Shown one piece after another: positions 23,488-31,924 of a DNA stretch of 41,454 nucleotides. The stretch comes from Ichthyobacteriaceae bacterium (GTDB taxonomy: Bacteria; Bacteroidota; Bacteroidia; Flavobacteriales; JADGDT01): the NCBI GenBank assembly GCA_016744755.1, contig JADGDT010000015.1:1-41454 (forward strand), read 5' to 3'. Below the pieces are notes generated by a model. That model was not told the origin of the DNA. It saw only the letters and a list, made by a program, of their open reading frames with translations, and searched no databases. Position 1 is the stretch's first letter. Every line of letters begins with the position of its first letter. The translations under genes were made by a program, and so were the position numbers.

Positions 23488-23520
23488 AAAAAGCCAAGAA
23501 ATTTACTTCTTGGCTTTTTT
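23488..23520. terminator. Bidirectional terminator between the repeat and the lipoprotein gene
   Basis: A 13-bp perfect stem (AAAAAGCCAAGAA / TTCTTGGCTTTTT) with loop ATTTAC lies 55 bp from the lipoprotein stop. T-rich sequence lies on both sides. Confidence 0.85.
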
Positions 23521-23574
23521 TCTAACACTAACTCAAATTAATAATAGGTTATTAATGAGGGAAAAAATAATCTA

Positions 23575-24813
23575 TTATAATTTTGTCCATCCTGTTGTCC
23601 AATCATTTCCTGTTTTTACAGCTCCAATATATGTTGCTGATTCAAACCATGAATCTTTTGTTGATGGATCTACAGCACCTGTAACTTCTGTACCAACATA
23701 ACCATTTAACGAAACTGGAGTAGTATAATTTACACTTTCGAAAGGTGCACAATCTTTAAAATTAGTCCCGTTATCAAATATTATAGAATTAGATACAAGT
23801 AACGAACCATCATTCATATTTGAAGTAGTCTGTTCGTTAGAAACTCTAACACCTGATTTAGGGAAACTAGTAACTATAGCATTGTAGATCTTTCCTTTTG
23901 TTCCTTCTCTTAATCTCATTCCTGTATTTTTACCATCATCGTTGTACCCTATTAAGGTAACATTAGATATTGTAGGGTTTGAGAATGGTTGTAGCGTATT
24001 ATCATCACCATTGTTATCTCCTTCAAATCCTCTGTCGCCTTTTCCCATTTGGTTTACAACTAGGAATTGTGCTTTACCTGCCCAACCATGAGTCCAATCG
24101 AAAGAGTCGTCTTCGTTTCCTGTAGAAACACAGTACTTAATTTGCGATGCTCCACCAAAAAATTCAAAACCATCATCAGAACCTTTGTAAGCTTGTAGGT
24201 ATTCCAAAACTGTTGCACTTCCAACTCCGTTGAAAGAAAATCCATTTAATTCGTTATCAGTTCCTAAAATTTTACCAGCATACTCAACACGAACGTATTT
24301 CATAACACCCGAATTATCATCGTTGTCATTTCCTCCGTAAACACCGGTTCCTCCTTCTCCTTCGGCAGTAGCACCTGTATTTAGTGTTCCAAATCCGTTA
24401 ACAATTATTCCTCCCCATTGCCCTGGCTCTTGTGTAGCATTACCAGAAGTAAATACAATTGGTTTAGACGCTGTACCTACTGCATTAATTTTACCTCCTT
24501 GTAATACCGATAAAAATTCTGTTGTTGACTCATCAGTATCAGACGAAATCATTGTTCCTTCTTCAATAGTTAAAGTAGAACCACTTTTTACAAAAACTCC
24601 TCCTTTCAGAATCCATTTAGTAGCGCTCTCCAAAGTAATGTTTTCGTTTATAATTCCTTCAATAGATTTTTCACCATCACCAAGATCGGTAATTACATAC
24701 TCTTTGTTGTTCTCTTCTCCACCTTCTTCATCTTTTTCACATGATGTGAATAATCCTAAAGCAAGTACAAATGCTAGAGTTGTGTTGAAAATTGTTTTCA
24801 TTGTGTTTTTCAT
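23575..24813 (-). CDS. Predicted surface-exposed beta-helix lipoprotein, partner of the TonB receptor
   Basis: A 412-residue lipoprotein: the signal ends in the lipobox LGLFTSC, and the residues after the lipidated cysteine (EKDEE) match the K-(D/E)2 surface-export signal described for Bacteroidota lipoproteins. The mature chain looks like a right-handed beta-helix (stacked turns such as KWILKGGVFVKSGSTLTIEEG, GGIIVNGFGTLNTG, MKYVRVEYAG, YAGKILGTDNELNGFSFNGVG, SNVTLIGYNDDGKNTGMRLRE). It follows the receptor gene by 142 bp on the same strand, a SusC/SusD-like layout, but it is not SusD-like in sequence. A role in holding the receptor's ligand at the cell surface is likely. Substrate unknown; the phosphate-regulator context suggests a phosphorus compound. 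Confidence 0.75.
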   Translation of the reverse strand: MKNTMKTIFNTTLAFVLALGLFTSCEKDEEGGEENNKEYVITDLGDGEKSIEGIINENITLESATKWILKGGVFVKSGSTLTIEEGTMISSDTDESTTEFLSVLQGGKINAVGTASKPIVFTSGNATQEPGQWGGIIVNGFGTLNTGATAEGEGGTGVYGGNDNDDNSGVMKYVRVEYAGKILGTDNELNGFSFNGVGSATVLEYLQAYKGSDDGFEFFGGASQIKYCVSTGNEDDSFDWTHGWAGKAQFLVVNQMGKGDRGFEGDNNGDDNTLQPFSNPTISNVTLIGYNDDGKNTGMRLREGTKGKIYNAIVTSFPKSGVRVSNEQTTSNMNDGSLLVSNSIIFDNGTNFKDCAPFESVNYTTPVSLNGYVGTEVTGAVDPSTKDSWFESATYIGAVKTGNDWTTGWTKL

Positions 24814-24917
24814 TTTCGTTTAGATTACACGGCTTTGGTTTTTTAGTAAGCCATGTGGTTAAAATAAATTAATTATGTTTTCTTTAATTTTATACTGCAA
24901 ATAAATACTTGGCATCT

Positions 24918-24943
24918 TAACTTAAAGTGAACGACTTATTAGC
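24918..24943 (-). promoter_or_regulatory. Candidate PhoB-box before the lipoprotein gene
   Basis: TAAC (24918), GAAC (24929) and TAGC (24940) lie at exact 11-bp intervals on the plus strand, i.e. GCTA, GTTC, GTTA toward the gene. Only the nearest unit is exact, so support is moderate. A near-consensus -7 element (TTTATTTG, minus strand, about 24898-24905) follows at a suitable distance, so the lipoprotein could have its own regulated promoter as well as read-through from the receptor. Confidence 0.4.
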
Positions 24944-24955
24944 TTTTCATAAACC

Positions 24956-27763
24956 TTACATTAAGTCATAGTTAACACTTAACGATAGGTTTACTCCCTT
25001 TGTGTATTCGTTAACTACGTTATCAACATTATTCTGGTACTGTATCTCTCTTATCGTAGGATTCAATATATTTTTAGCTGAGAACTTTAGTTTAAGTCTG
25101 TTTGTAAGTTTAGATTGTATAACAAGATTAAGAGTGTTTACAGGTTGCTCGTAGGCATCGCCAATATTATTAGATCCTACTCTTATAAGTCTTTCGCCAA
25201 AAACATTGTACGATAAAGAAACATTTGTTTTTATTGATTCAAATCTATATTTAGCATCAACATTAATTAAGAAAGGTGATGCTCCTTCTAGCGGTCTTAC
25301 GCTGTTTGTTTGAACAACAGACACTTCGCCACCTCCAATAGAACTAGATGGAATTGAAGCATCCGTCATAGTTGATCTGCTGTAGATATAAGAAGCATTT
25401 ACACCAAACTCAATATTTTCTAAATGTTCGTTACTTGTCCATTTCCCTAAATTACCTGTCCACTCTGCTTCTAATCCTGCAACATAAGCATAGTCGGCAT
25501 TTACATAAGTTTGTAATTGACCCGATGCTGTTGCAAGCATTGCTTTTTCTATAGGAGTACTCAAGTATTTACCGAATACAGAGAATGCTAAAACACCACC
25601 TTTTTGCGAAAATTTCTCCCATCGTAAATCAATGTTGTAGTTTTTACCATTGTGTAAGTTTGGGTTACCTCTTGATTTCATTCCTGCAAAATCTTCAACA
25701 TATTCGAAGTTCGACATCTCTCTGAAACCAGGTCTAGAAATAGTCTGACTAGCAGAAAATTTCAACGATTGTGCTTCGTTAAGATTGTATTTAAGTATAA
25801 GTGATGGTAATAAATATGGATCGTCTAATTGAAACTTATCAACTCTTGAAGCAATTTGTTGATTTTTGTACTCTACAGTTTGTGTTCCCATTTCTAGTCT
25901 AGCACCTACTAGCATGTCTAGTTTTCCAAAACTTTTGAAATACCTCGCATAGGCAGAGTGTACATTGAAATTAAATAATTGTTTAGAAGAAACATCTCCT
26001 CTTTCGTTGTACTTAACTTTTTCAGCATTAAAGGTTTCATCGTTAATTACTGCGTCAGGAGTTTCGTAAGGAAAGCCATCAACAAAACCAAGGTCTTCCG
26101 TTATGTATTTATTAAAATCGCTACTGAAAATATAGTTAAACTGACGGTAATTAAAGTTTCTCTCTTTAAATTTTGATTGCAAACCACCTTCGATAAAAGA
26201 AGTTTCTTTATCAATAGTTCTATCTAAAACATATTTAGCGCTAAGCTCAGCAGTAATTTCGTTTTCATCTAACCAAGAGTAAAATCTGTGATTTTCGTTT
26301 CTGTCGATATAATTAATCTCGTAAGGAGAATTTTCAATATCTGCATCCTGAGTAAACACCAATTGCCTTCTGTCTGGCTCAGTACTTTTTGCTATACTGT
26401 ATGTTCCTCCATAACTAACCGTTAAGTTATCGTTGATACTACTAGTTCCTCTTAGCTGATTCCACCACAGAGAGTTTTCTTTGAAAGTGAATCTTCTAGA
26501 AGAAACAATTTGATTGTCGTAATCGTAATGAGTACCTCTAGTTTCCTTAACATCATCGGTAGATAAATGAGAGTAAAAAGAAGTAAACTCAATTTTGTTA
26601 TCGTTATTTATGCTGTAAAACAAATTAGCTAAACCTGTTTGTGTTGTGTTATAGCTGTATTGTTTTGTTTTGTAATCTATTCTTGCAGTATTATCGGCTC
26701 TTATATTTCTCAACAAACCATCGTAAACTCTATTCTCGTTACTGAAAGATCCTGCTACTAAAATTCCTAAAGAAGAACCATTGTCGTAGCTATAAAAATC
26801 GTTGTAACCCAAGCTAGCCGAAATATTTACTGGCGATTTGCTTTTCTTTGTATCAAGATTATTAGGAAAGTAATCGTTCATATCAGATCCTTGATAATAA
26901 TTTTTGCTAGCAATTGCACCTGGCAAATTTCTTGTCCCATCGTCGTAACCTATGTAATCTGTTTTTCCTCCATTGTAGGAGTTGAAAGGTTGAAAAGTAG
27001 TAATGGTATTTGCCGTAGCTCCTAGTCCTAATGTTAGTTTTCTGTTACTAGCACTCGCTTTAGTTGTTATGTCTATAGTTCCTCCTGCATAATCTCCTGC
27101 TTTACTAACATCAAAAGATTTATCTACAGAAACACTAGAAACTACTCCCATAGGAAAAATATCTAAAGGAATAACCTTTGTGTCTGGAGTTGGAGATGGA
27201 ATTGGCATGCCGTTAAGTGTAGCATTGTTATACCTATCTCCCATACCTCTTACAAAAATATATTTTGAAGACACTTTAGATATACCAGCCATTTTTGTTA
27301 CTCCATCCGAAACATCAGAAGCTCCTTTTTCTGCTAATTCAACAGATCCAACATTCTGAACCATTGCAGTAGCTTTTTTTCTTTCCAGCATTAATACAGA
27401 TTTACCTTCTCTATTAATTTTCTCAACTAGTGTAATTTCTTCCAATGCCATGGCGTTAACACCTAGAGTTCTGTTAAAGTTTAAGGTTTGCCCTGCTATA
27501 ACCGATATGTTTTCTTCGATGTTTTCGTAGCCCATAAAACTAATTTGTATTACGTAGTCTCCAGGTAAAACATCAATTTCAAATTCGCCATCAAGGTTTG
27601 TAGTAATACCTACATCTGTATTTTTAAGTATAACGTTGGCAAAAGACATTGGATCGTCATTGTTCTCCTTGTCTAAAATCCTACCTTTTATAAATGCATT
27701 TTCCTGTGAATATCCCCCAATACTCAAAAGCATTAATAAAGCAATAAGTGTAATTTTTTTCAT
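24956..27763 (-). CDS. TonB-dependent outer-membrane receptor
   Basis: A 935-residue outer-membrane transporter powered by TonB. After signal MKKITLIALLMLLSIGGYSQ come a carboxypeptidase-regulatory-like beta sandwich (about 24-110, ending VNAMALEEITL), a plug domain (about 130-235: ASDVSDGVTKMAGISKVSSK, IFVRGMGDRYNNATLNGMP, VDKSFDVSKAGDYAGGTID), and a 22-strand barrel to the end (LSLSVNYDLM). It is shorter than typical SusC proteins (about 1000). It is divergent from the phoB-like gene with a 247-bp gap containing 11-bp repeats, and the lipoprotein gene follows. This suggests uptake of a phosphorus source or a substrate controlled by it. Ligand unknown. Confidence 0.92.
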   Translation of the reverse strand: MKKITLIALLMLLSIGGYSQENAFIKGRILDKENNDDPMSFANVILKNTDVGITTNLDGEFEIDVLPGDYVIQISFMGYENIEENISVIAGQTLNFNRTLGVNAMALEEITLVEKINREGKSVLMLERKKATAMVQNVGSVELAEKGASDVSDGVTKMAGISKVSSKYIFVRGMGDRYNNATLNGMPIPSPTPDTKVIPLDIFPMGVVSSVSVDKSFDVSKAGDYAGGTIDITTKASASNRKLTLGLGATANTITTFQPFNSYNGGKTDYIGYDDGTRNLPGAIASKNYYQGSDMNDYFPNNLDTKKSKSPVNISASLGYNDFYSYDNGSSLGILVAGSFSNENRVYDGLLRNIRADNTARIDYKTKQYSYNTTQTGLANLFYSINNDNKIEFTSFYSHLSTDDVKETRGTHYDYDNQIVSSRRFTFKENSLWWNQLRGTSSINDNLTVSYGGTYSIAKSTEPDRRQLVFTQDADIENSPYEINYIDRNENHRFYSWLDENEITAELSAKYVLDRTIDKETSFIEGGLQSKFKERNFNYRQFNYIFSSDFNKYITEDLGFVDGFPYETPDAVINDETFNAEKVKYNERGDVSSKQLFNFNVHSAYARYFKSFGKLDMLVGARLEMGTQTVEYKNQQIASRVDKFQLDDPYLLPSLILKYNLNEAQSLKFSASQTISRPGFREMSNFEYVEDFAGMKSRGNPNLHNGKNYNIDLRWEKFSQKGGVLAFSVFGKYLSTPIEKAMLATASGQLQTYVNADYAYVAGLEAEWTGNLGKWTSNEHLENIEFGVNASYIYSRSTMTDASIPSSSIGGGEVSVVQTNSVRPLEGASPFLINVDAKYRFESIKTNVSLSYNVFGERLIRVGSNNIGDAYEQPVNTLNLVIQSKLTNRLKLKFSAKNILNPTIREIQYQNNVDNVVNEYTKGVNLSLSVNYDLM

Positions 27764-27879
27764 AATTCTAATTTTCGAAAGTGTTATTTATTTTGAGACA
27801 AAGAATGACTATTGATGTGAACCGAAAGTTAGTAGCATATAAGCTTTCGGTTATAATTAGATTATCTATATGTTAACAT

Positions 27880-27916
27880 GTTATGTACATGTTATTGTCA
27901 AATTACCCGCATGTTA
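27880..27916 (+). promoter_or_regulatory. PhoB-box-like operator: four 11-bp phased GTTA repeats
   Basis: GTTA occurs at 27880, 27891 and 27913, with ATTA at 27902, so four units are in exact 11-bp phase (three exact). Flanks are also alike: CATGTTA in the second and fourth. An 11-bp period (7-bp repeat plus 4-bp spacer) is the known geometry of PhoB and other OmpR-type operators. The array lies between the divergent TonB receptor and the PhoB-like regulator gene, so it may control both. Confidence 0.65.
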
Positions 27917-27963
27917 CCAAGTTTAAAAGATTGTAAAGTCCGTTTAAAATCATTTATTATATT

Positions 27964-27971
27964 TACTTTTG
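27964..27971 (+). promoter_or_regulatory. -7 element of the phoB-like gene
   Basis: TACTTTTG is an exact TAnnTTTG match. It overlaps the upstream in-frame TTG at 27969-27971, which therefore cannot be the start codon, and leaves about 33 nt of leader before the ATG at 28011. No TTG stands at the -33 position, which suits an activator-dependent promoter. Confidence 0.65.
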
Positions 27972-28010
27972 GACAATCAGTTTAAAAAAAAAGATTCAAA
28001 ATATATTAAA

Positions 28011-28700
28011 ATGAGAAAAGAAGACATTACTATTTTACTTGTTGATGACGATCAGGATATTATTGAAATAGTTCGTTACAACCTTAAAAAAGAGGGATAT
28101 AACGTTGTTACAGCAGTCAATGGAGTAGAAGGAGTAGAGAAAGCAAAAAAGTATTTACCTAAGCTAATAGTTTTAGATGTGATGATGCCTGAAATGGATG
28201 GTATTGAAGCTTGTGAAACTCTTAGGTCTGTTCCTGAGCTTGAGAATGTTCTAATAACTTTCTTAACTGCTCGTGGCGAAGATTATTCTCAACTAGCAGG
28301 ATACGATGCAGGCGCAGACGATTTCATAACTAAACCAATTAAACCACGTATATTAGTCAGTAAGATAAATGCTCTTTTAAGACGTATTAATGTAGAAACT
28401 AGTGCTGTTGAAGAAAATATTGTTAATGTTGGCGATATAAAAATAGATAGAGACGAATATAAAGTTCACAAGGATGGAGAAGTGCTTTCACTTCCTCGTA
28501 AAGAATTCGAACTACTTTCTCTTTTAGCATCTCGCCCTGGAAAAGTTTTCAAAAGAGAAGAAATTCTTAACAAAGTTTGGGGTAACGAAGTTGTTGTTGG
28601 TGGAAGAACTATAGATGTTCACATCAGAAAACTTCGCGAAAAAATTGGTGATGATTATTTCAAAACTGTAAAAGGTGTTGGATATAAGTTGGAGATATAA
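28011..28700 (+). CDS. PhoB-like (OmpR family) response regulator
   Basis: A 229-residue two-component regulator. The receiver domain (about 4-122) has the acidic pocket LLVDDD, the phospho-acceptor Asp56 in VLDVMMPEMDG, the switch Thr in FLTAR, and Lys108 in FITKPIK. The winged-helix DNA-binding domain (about 135-229) has LPRKEFELLSLLA, RDE...GRTIDVHIRKLREKIG and the terminal KTVKGVGYKLEI hairpin. I use the ATG at 28011 (MRKEDITILLVDD) because the longer TTG start overlaps the promoter. The kinase gene follows after 94 bp. The 11-bp phased repeats upstream suggest autoregulation. Confidence 0.92.
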   Translation: MRKEDITILLVDDDQDIIEIVRYNLKKEGYNVVTAVNGVEGVEKAKKYLPKLIVLDVMMPEMDGIEACETLRSVPELENVLITFLTARGEDYSQLAGYDAGADDFITKPIKPRILVSKINALLRRINVETSAVEENIVNVGDIKIDRDEYKVHKDGEVLSLPRKEFELLSLLASRPGKVFKREEILNKVWGNEVVVGGRTIDVHIRKLREKIGDDYFKTVKGVGYKLEI

Positions 28701-28794
28701 AATCGAATTATAAGATTAAAGGATGAATAGATTGCTTAGGGTAAAACAATAAAGTAATCTTACTTACCCTATCACATAATAACCTTTTTTATTA

Positions 28795-29859
28795 ATGGGC
28801 GAATCAAATAACGAAACTTACTTTCAAAGACCTTATAAGTTCTCATTGAAACTTGCAAGTATACTCACTACTTTCAATTTTTTTATGCTTTTAACAGCAG
28901 ACTACATTATAGGTTCAGAGAGTCAGATCATTCCTTTAGTATACGAAGCAATAATCTTTTTTATAGTTTCATTTTTCATAATCAGATATAGGGTTGAGAG
29001 ATATATTTATCGCAAAATAAACCTCATCTACGAAAGTGTTTCTATACTTGACATTAAGGATGTAGATAGAAGTGGAGTTACAACTGATATTGAAACCCTA
29101 AAGCGTGAGGTAATAAAATTTGCCGAAACAAAACGATTGGAAATTGAATCTCTTAAAGCTCAAGAAGAATTCAGAAGGGAATTTATTGGGAACCTAGCAC
29201 ACGAACTTAAAACACCTCTTTTTACTGTACAAGGTTACATAGAAACTCTAGAAGAAGGAGCATCAGAAGAACCTAAACTATTAGAGCGTTACCTAAACAG
29301 AGCCAATAAGGGCGTTCAGAGACTCATTAATATCACTAAGGATTTAGACTTAATTACAAAACTAGAAACTGGCGATTTAGGTGTAGAGGTAAAGGAATTT
29401 GCCATCGACGAATTAACTAGAGGAATTGTTGATTTAATAGAGATAAAAACTAGAGAAAAAAACATTAACATTCGTATAGAATCTAAACTTAACTTCCCAA
29501 TAATGGTTTGTGGAGACAAGGAAAAAATAAACCATGTAATAACCAACCTTATTTCTAACTCGTTGAAATATGGTAAGGATAATGGAGAAACTGTTATTAG
29601 TTTCAAATTAAGTAGAGATAATAAAATTATTGTTTCTGTAAAAGACGATGGAGAAGGAATTAAGAAGATACATGTTAACAGAATTTTTGAACGCTTCTAC
29701 CGAATAGACAGGCACCGATCTAGAGAAGAAGGTGGTTCGGGATTAGGTCTATCGATTGTAAAACATATACTTGAAGCTCACAACGAAAAAATTAATGTTG
29801 ATAGTGTTTTTACCGAAGGGTCTAACTTTTATTTTACACTTCCAGTTTGTGATCAATAA
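28795..29859 (+). CDS. PhoR-like sensor histidine kinase
   Basis: A 354-residue inner-membrane kinase. Two helices (about 19-37 and 48-66) enclose only about ten periplasmic residues, so there is no large sensor domain. A coiled-coil-like stretch (VITKFAETKRLEIESLKAQE region) leads to the H box NLAHELKTPLFTVQGYIE (phospho-acceptor His136), then the N box VITNLISNSLKYGKDN, G1 DDGEGIKK, F box FERFYRIDRH and G2 GGSGLGLSIVKHI. The short periplasmic loop resembles PhoR and CreC, which sense through partners such as the PstSCAB-PhoU complex. It phosphorylates the adjacent regulator. Confidence 0.93.
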   Translation: MGESNNETYFQRPYKFSLKLASILTTFNFFMLLTADYIIGSESQIIPLVYEAIIFFIVSFFIIRYRVERYIYRKINLIYESVSILDIKDVDRSGVTTDIETLKREVIKFAETKRLEIESLKAQEEFRREFIGNLAHELKTPLFTVQGYIETLEEGASEEPKLLERYLNRANKGVQRLINITKDLDLITKLETGDLGVEVKEFAIDELTRGIVDLIEIKTREKNINIRIESKLNFPIMVCGDKEKINHVITNLISNSLKYGKDNGETVISFKLSRDNKIIVSVKDDGEGIKKIHVNRIFERFYRIDRHRSREEGGSGLGLSIVKHILEAHNEKINVDSVFTEGSNFYFTLPVCDQ

Positions 29860-29862
29860 GAA

Positions 29863-30081
29863 TTATAGATCTTTATAAAACTTATTCTTATTTCTCTTTT
29901 TATTCTTTTTGTCAATAAAGCTATTGAACCAAATAATAACGAAGAACAGAATAATGTACTCGTACCATCTTTCACTTAAAATTTCCAACACTGTTTTACT
30001 CTTTTTAAAGGAAGAAATCGCTATTGTTGCCAAAGTGTAAACCATGGAAAATACAATACTTTTAATGAGTATGTTTTTCAT
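29863..30081 (-). CDS. Small membrane protein of unknown function (72 aa)
   Basis: A 72-residue protein with two hydrophobic segments (about 5-24 and 41-56), separated by SFKKSKTVLEILSERWYEY and followed by a very basic tail (DKKNKKRNKNKFYKDL). It starts 5 bp after the trmN6 stop on the same strand, which suggests translation as the last gene of the rpsP-rimM-trmN6 unit, and it converges with the kinase gene with a 3-bp gap. I do not recognise the family. Confidence 0.55.
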   Translation of the reverse strand: MKNILIKSIVFSMVYTLATIAISSFKKSKTVLEILSERWYEYIILFFVIIWFNSFIDKKNKKRNKNKFYKDL

Positions 30082-30086
30082 TGCAA

Positions 30087-30779
30087 TTACATTTTTAAAT
30101 AAAAATCCTTTGTGAGATTTATGTAATCCTTAGTATAAACATGCCTTGAAATCTCTATTGTTAATGATGATTCAACACAAATAGTTTCTTGGAATCTCAA
30201 CTCTATCAAACTTCTTTTAATATGTGAATTCTCATTACCTCTAACTCTACAAATTCTACTTGGAAATAAATTATTATTCTCAGCAATAATCAGAAAGTTT
30301 TTTTCAGAATCGAAAGGAATTATGAAAGAGGCAACACCTATTTCATTTAATTTTTTGGAAGTAAATTCTAGTAGTTCTTTAAAGCTCAAACTATCGGTAT
30401 GTCTAGCAAAGTTCCTGCTTTCGTTTGGTGCTTTTTGTGAATTATTAAAGAATGGAGGGTTACTAATTATAGTGTCAAACTTATATTCTGATTTGAAATT
30501 TTGTGCGCTAGTGTGAAAAATTTTTAATCTATCACTCCATTCAGATTCAGAGAAGTTTTGTGTAGTTTGGAAGTATGCTTCCTCATCAATTTCAATTGCA
30601 TCAACAAAACAAAAACTACGTTGAGCAACCATTAAAGAGATAAGCCCTGTGCCAGTTCCTATATCTAAAACACGTTTACCAACAATACTAGCCCAAGCTC
30701 CAAGCAAAACACCATCGGTGCCAACTTTCATAGCTGTTTTATCTTGATGAATTGTGAATTGTTTGAACTGGAAAGACAT
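30087..30779 (-). CDS. trmN6: tRNA1(Val) adenine-N6-methyltransferase
   Basis: A 230-residue SAM-dependent methyltransferase modifying A37 of tRNA1(Val) (YfiC/TrmN6 group). FKQFTIHQDKTAMKVGTDGVLLG at the N-terminus, the SAM loop VLDIGTGTGLIS, and the adenine-N6 motif NPPF (in IISNPPFFNNS) followed by RHTDSLSFKELLEF are characteristic. The length fits. It lies downstream of rimM with a 73-bp gap filled by 8-bp repeats, and likely belongs to the same transcript. This places a tRNA-modification gene where trmD stands in the proteobacterial rpsP-rimM operon. Confidence 0.92.
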   Translation of the reverse strand: MSFQFKQFTIHQDKTAMKVGTDGVLLGAWASIVGKRVLDIGTGTGLISLMVAQRSFCFVDAIEIDEEAYFQTTQNFSESEWSDRLKIFHTSAQNFKSEYKFDTIISNPPFFNNSQKAPNESRNFARHTDSLSFKELLEFTSKKLNEIGVASFIIPFDSEKNFLIIAENNNLFPSRICRVRGNENSHIKRSLIELRFQETICVESSLTIEISRHVYTKDYINLTKDFYLKM

Positions 30780-30780
30780 T

Positions 30781-30851
30781 GTTTAACTGTTTAATTGTTT
30801 AACCGTTTAATTGATGAACAGTTAAACACTCATCAGTTAAACTGATTAAAC
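30781..30851. repeat. 8-bp repeat array (GTTTAACT) with inverted units
   Basis: Four direct units (GTTTAACT, GTTTAATT, GTTTAACC, GTTTAATT) start 2 bp upstream of the trmN6 ATG and are followed by inverted units (GTTAAACA and GTTAAACT), so the transcript can fold into a hairpin before trmN6. The unit is the same as in the array at 19451-19511. Confidence 0.8.
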
Positions 30852-30852
30852 A

Positions 30853-31374
30853 TTAAAGGTAAAGATCCATCAACCCATCAGGCGTTTCTATCTCTACAGT
30901 TTTATTTTCTTTATCAACCTTCTTTACCATAGCATCCATAGGAATCATAATTTCGGTTCCGTTGCTATTTACAACAAGAAGAGTTTGAGCATTGGAGTCG
31001 TCAACTAACTTTACATCTCCTATGTTACCGTGTTTAACATCAACAACATCATATCCTACAATTTCGTGAAAGTAATAAGCGTCATCGTCTAATTCTGGTA
31101 AAAAATCTAATGGCAAGAAAAGTTCAGATTTCATTATTCTATCGGCGTCAGCTTCTGTGTCTACACCTTCAAAATGAACTTTTATGAATCCTTTGTTAGT
31201 AAAGCTACTGCGTTCAAAAAAATAAGGAACCAAGTCTTCCCCGTGAGCGAGGAAGATTGATTCCATATTTTCGTATTGTTCAGGTACATCAGTATCTAAT
31301 TTGATAATAACATCACCTTTGAACCCATGCTTTCTGACGATCCATCCTACTAAGAAGCAATCCTCTTTTAGCAT
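30853..31374 (-). CDS. rimM: Ribosome maturation factor RimM
   Basis: A 173-residue 30S assembly factor that helps mature the head of the subunit. The N-terminal beta-barrel domain begins CFLVGWIVRKHGFKGDVIIK with the family GxI-xxxHGxxG pattern; the PRC-like C-terminal barrel has AYYFHEIVGYDVVD, then GNIGDVKLVDDSNAQTLLVV, EIMIPMDAMVKKVDKENK and VEIETPDGLMDLYL. It starts 8 bp after the rpsP stop, so they are surely co-transcribed, as in most bacteria. Confidence 0.96.
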   Translation of the reverse strand: MLKEDCFLVGWIVRKHGFKGDVIIKLDTDVPEQYENMESIFLAHGEDLVPYFFERSSFTNKGFIKVHFEGVDTEADADRIMKSELFLPLDFLPELDDDAYYFHEIVGYDVVDVKHGNIGDVKLVDDSNAQTLLVVNSNGTEIMIPMDAMVKKVDKENKTVEIETPDGLMDLYL

Positions 31375-31382
31375 AAAATACT

Positions 31383-31907
31383 TTATTCTGCAGCTTCTTC
31401 TGTTCCTTCAGCAGCAGGAGCTTCCTCAGCAGGAGTCTCTTCTACAACAGGAGCATTTTTAGCAGCAATTGCTTCAGCACGTTTAGCACTTACTTCTTTG
31501 TCTTTTGCAAGAGCAGTTTCTTTTGCATCAGATTCAGCTTTAGCAATAGCATCTATGTTACCCGTGATGATACCAGCTTTTTGATCTAACCAAGCATTGA
31601 ATTTAGATTCAACTTGCTCTTCAGTTAAAGCGCCTTTTTTCATTCCTTCTACAAGGTGTTTTTTCAACATTGCTCCTTTATAAGAAAGTAAACGACGAGC
31701 TGTATCAGAAGGCTCAGCACCTTTCAACAACCACTCAACAGCTGAATCAAAGTTTAATTCGATAGTTGCTGGGTTTGTAATTGGGTTATAAGTTCCCAAT
31801 TTCTCGATGAAACGACCATCACGCTTAGATCTTGAATCTGCTACTACGATGTGGTAAAATGGACGAGCTTTACGTCCGTGTCTTTGCAATCTAATTCTAG
31901 TTGCCAT
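31383..31907 (-). CDS. rpsP: 30S ribosomal protein S16
   Basis: A 174-residue bS16. The first 80 residues are the standard fold: [20 protein letters not shown], then [22 protein letters not shown] and the [20 protein letters not shown] helix. The C-terminal 60 residues are an Ala/Glu/Lys-rich extension ([14 protein letters not shown]), which is longer than in E. coli (82 residues total) and is seen in many Bacteroidota. It binds 16S rRNA early in assembly. It is the first gene of rpsP-rimM-trmN6, and its 110-nt leader is strongly structured. Confidence 0.97.
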   Translation of the reverse strand: MATRIRLQRHGRKARPFYHIVVADSRSKRDGRFIEKLGTYNPITNPATIELNFDSAVEWLLKGAEPSDTARRLLSYKGAMLKKHLVEGMKKGALTEEQVESKFNAWLDQKAGIITGNIDAIAKAESDAKETALAKDKEVSAKRAEAIAAKNAPVVEETPAEEAPAAEGTEEAAE

Positions 31908-31924
31908 AATGTATAATTATTTGT

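Noticed and set aside
27969-28010. TTG start of the phoB-like gene
   Set aside because: TTG overlaps an exact -7 promoter element; the ATG at 28011 fits the family's N-terminus.
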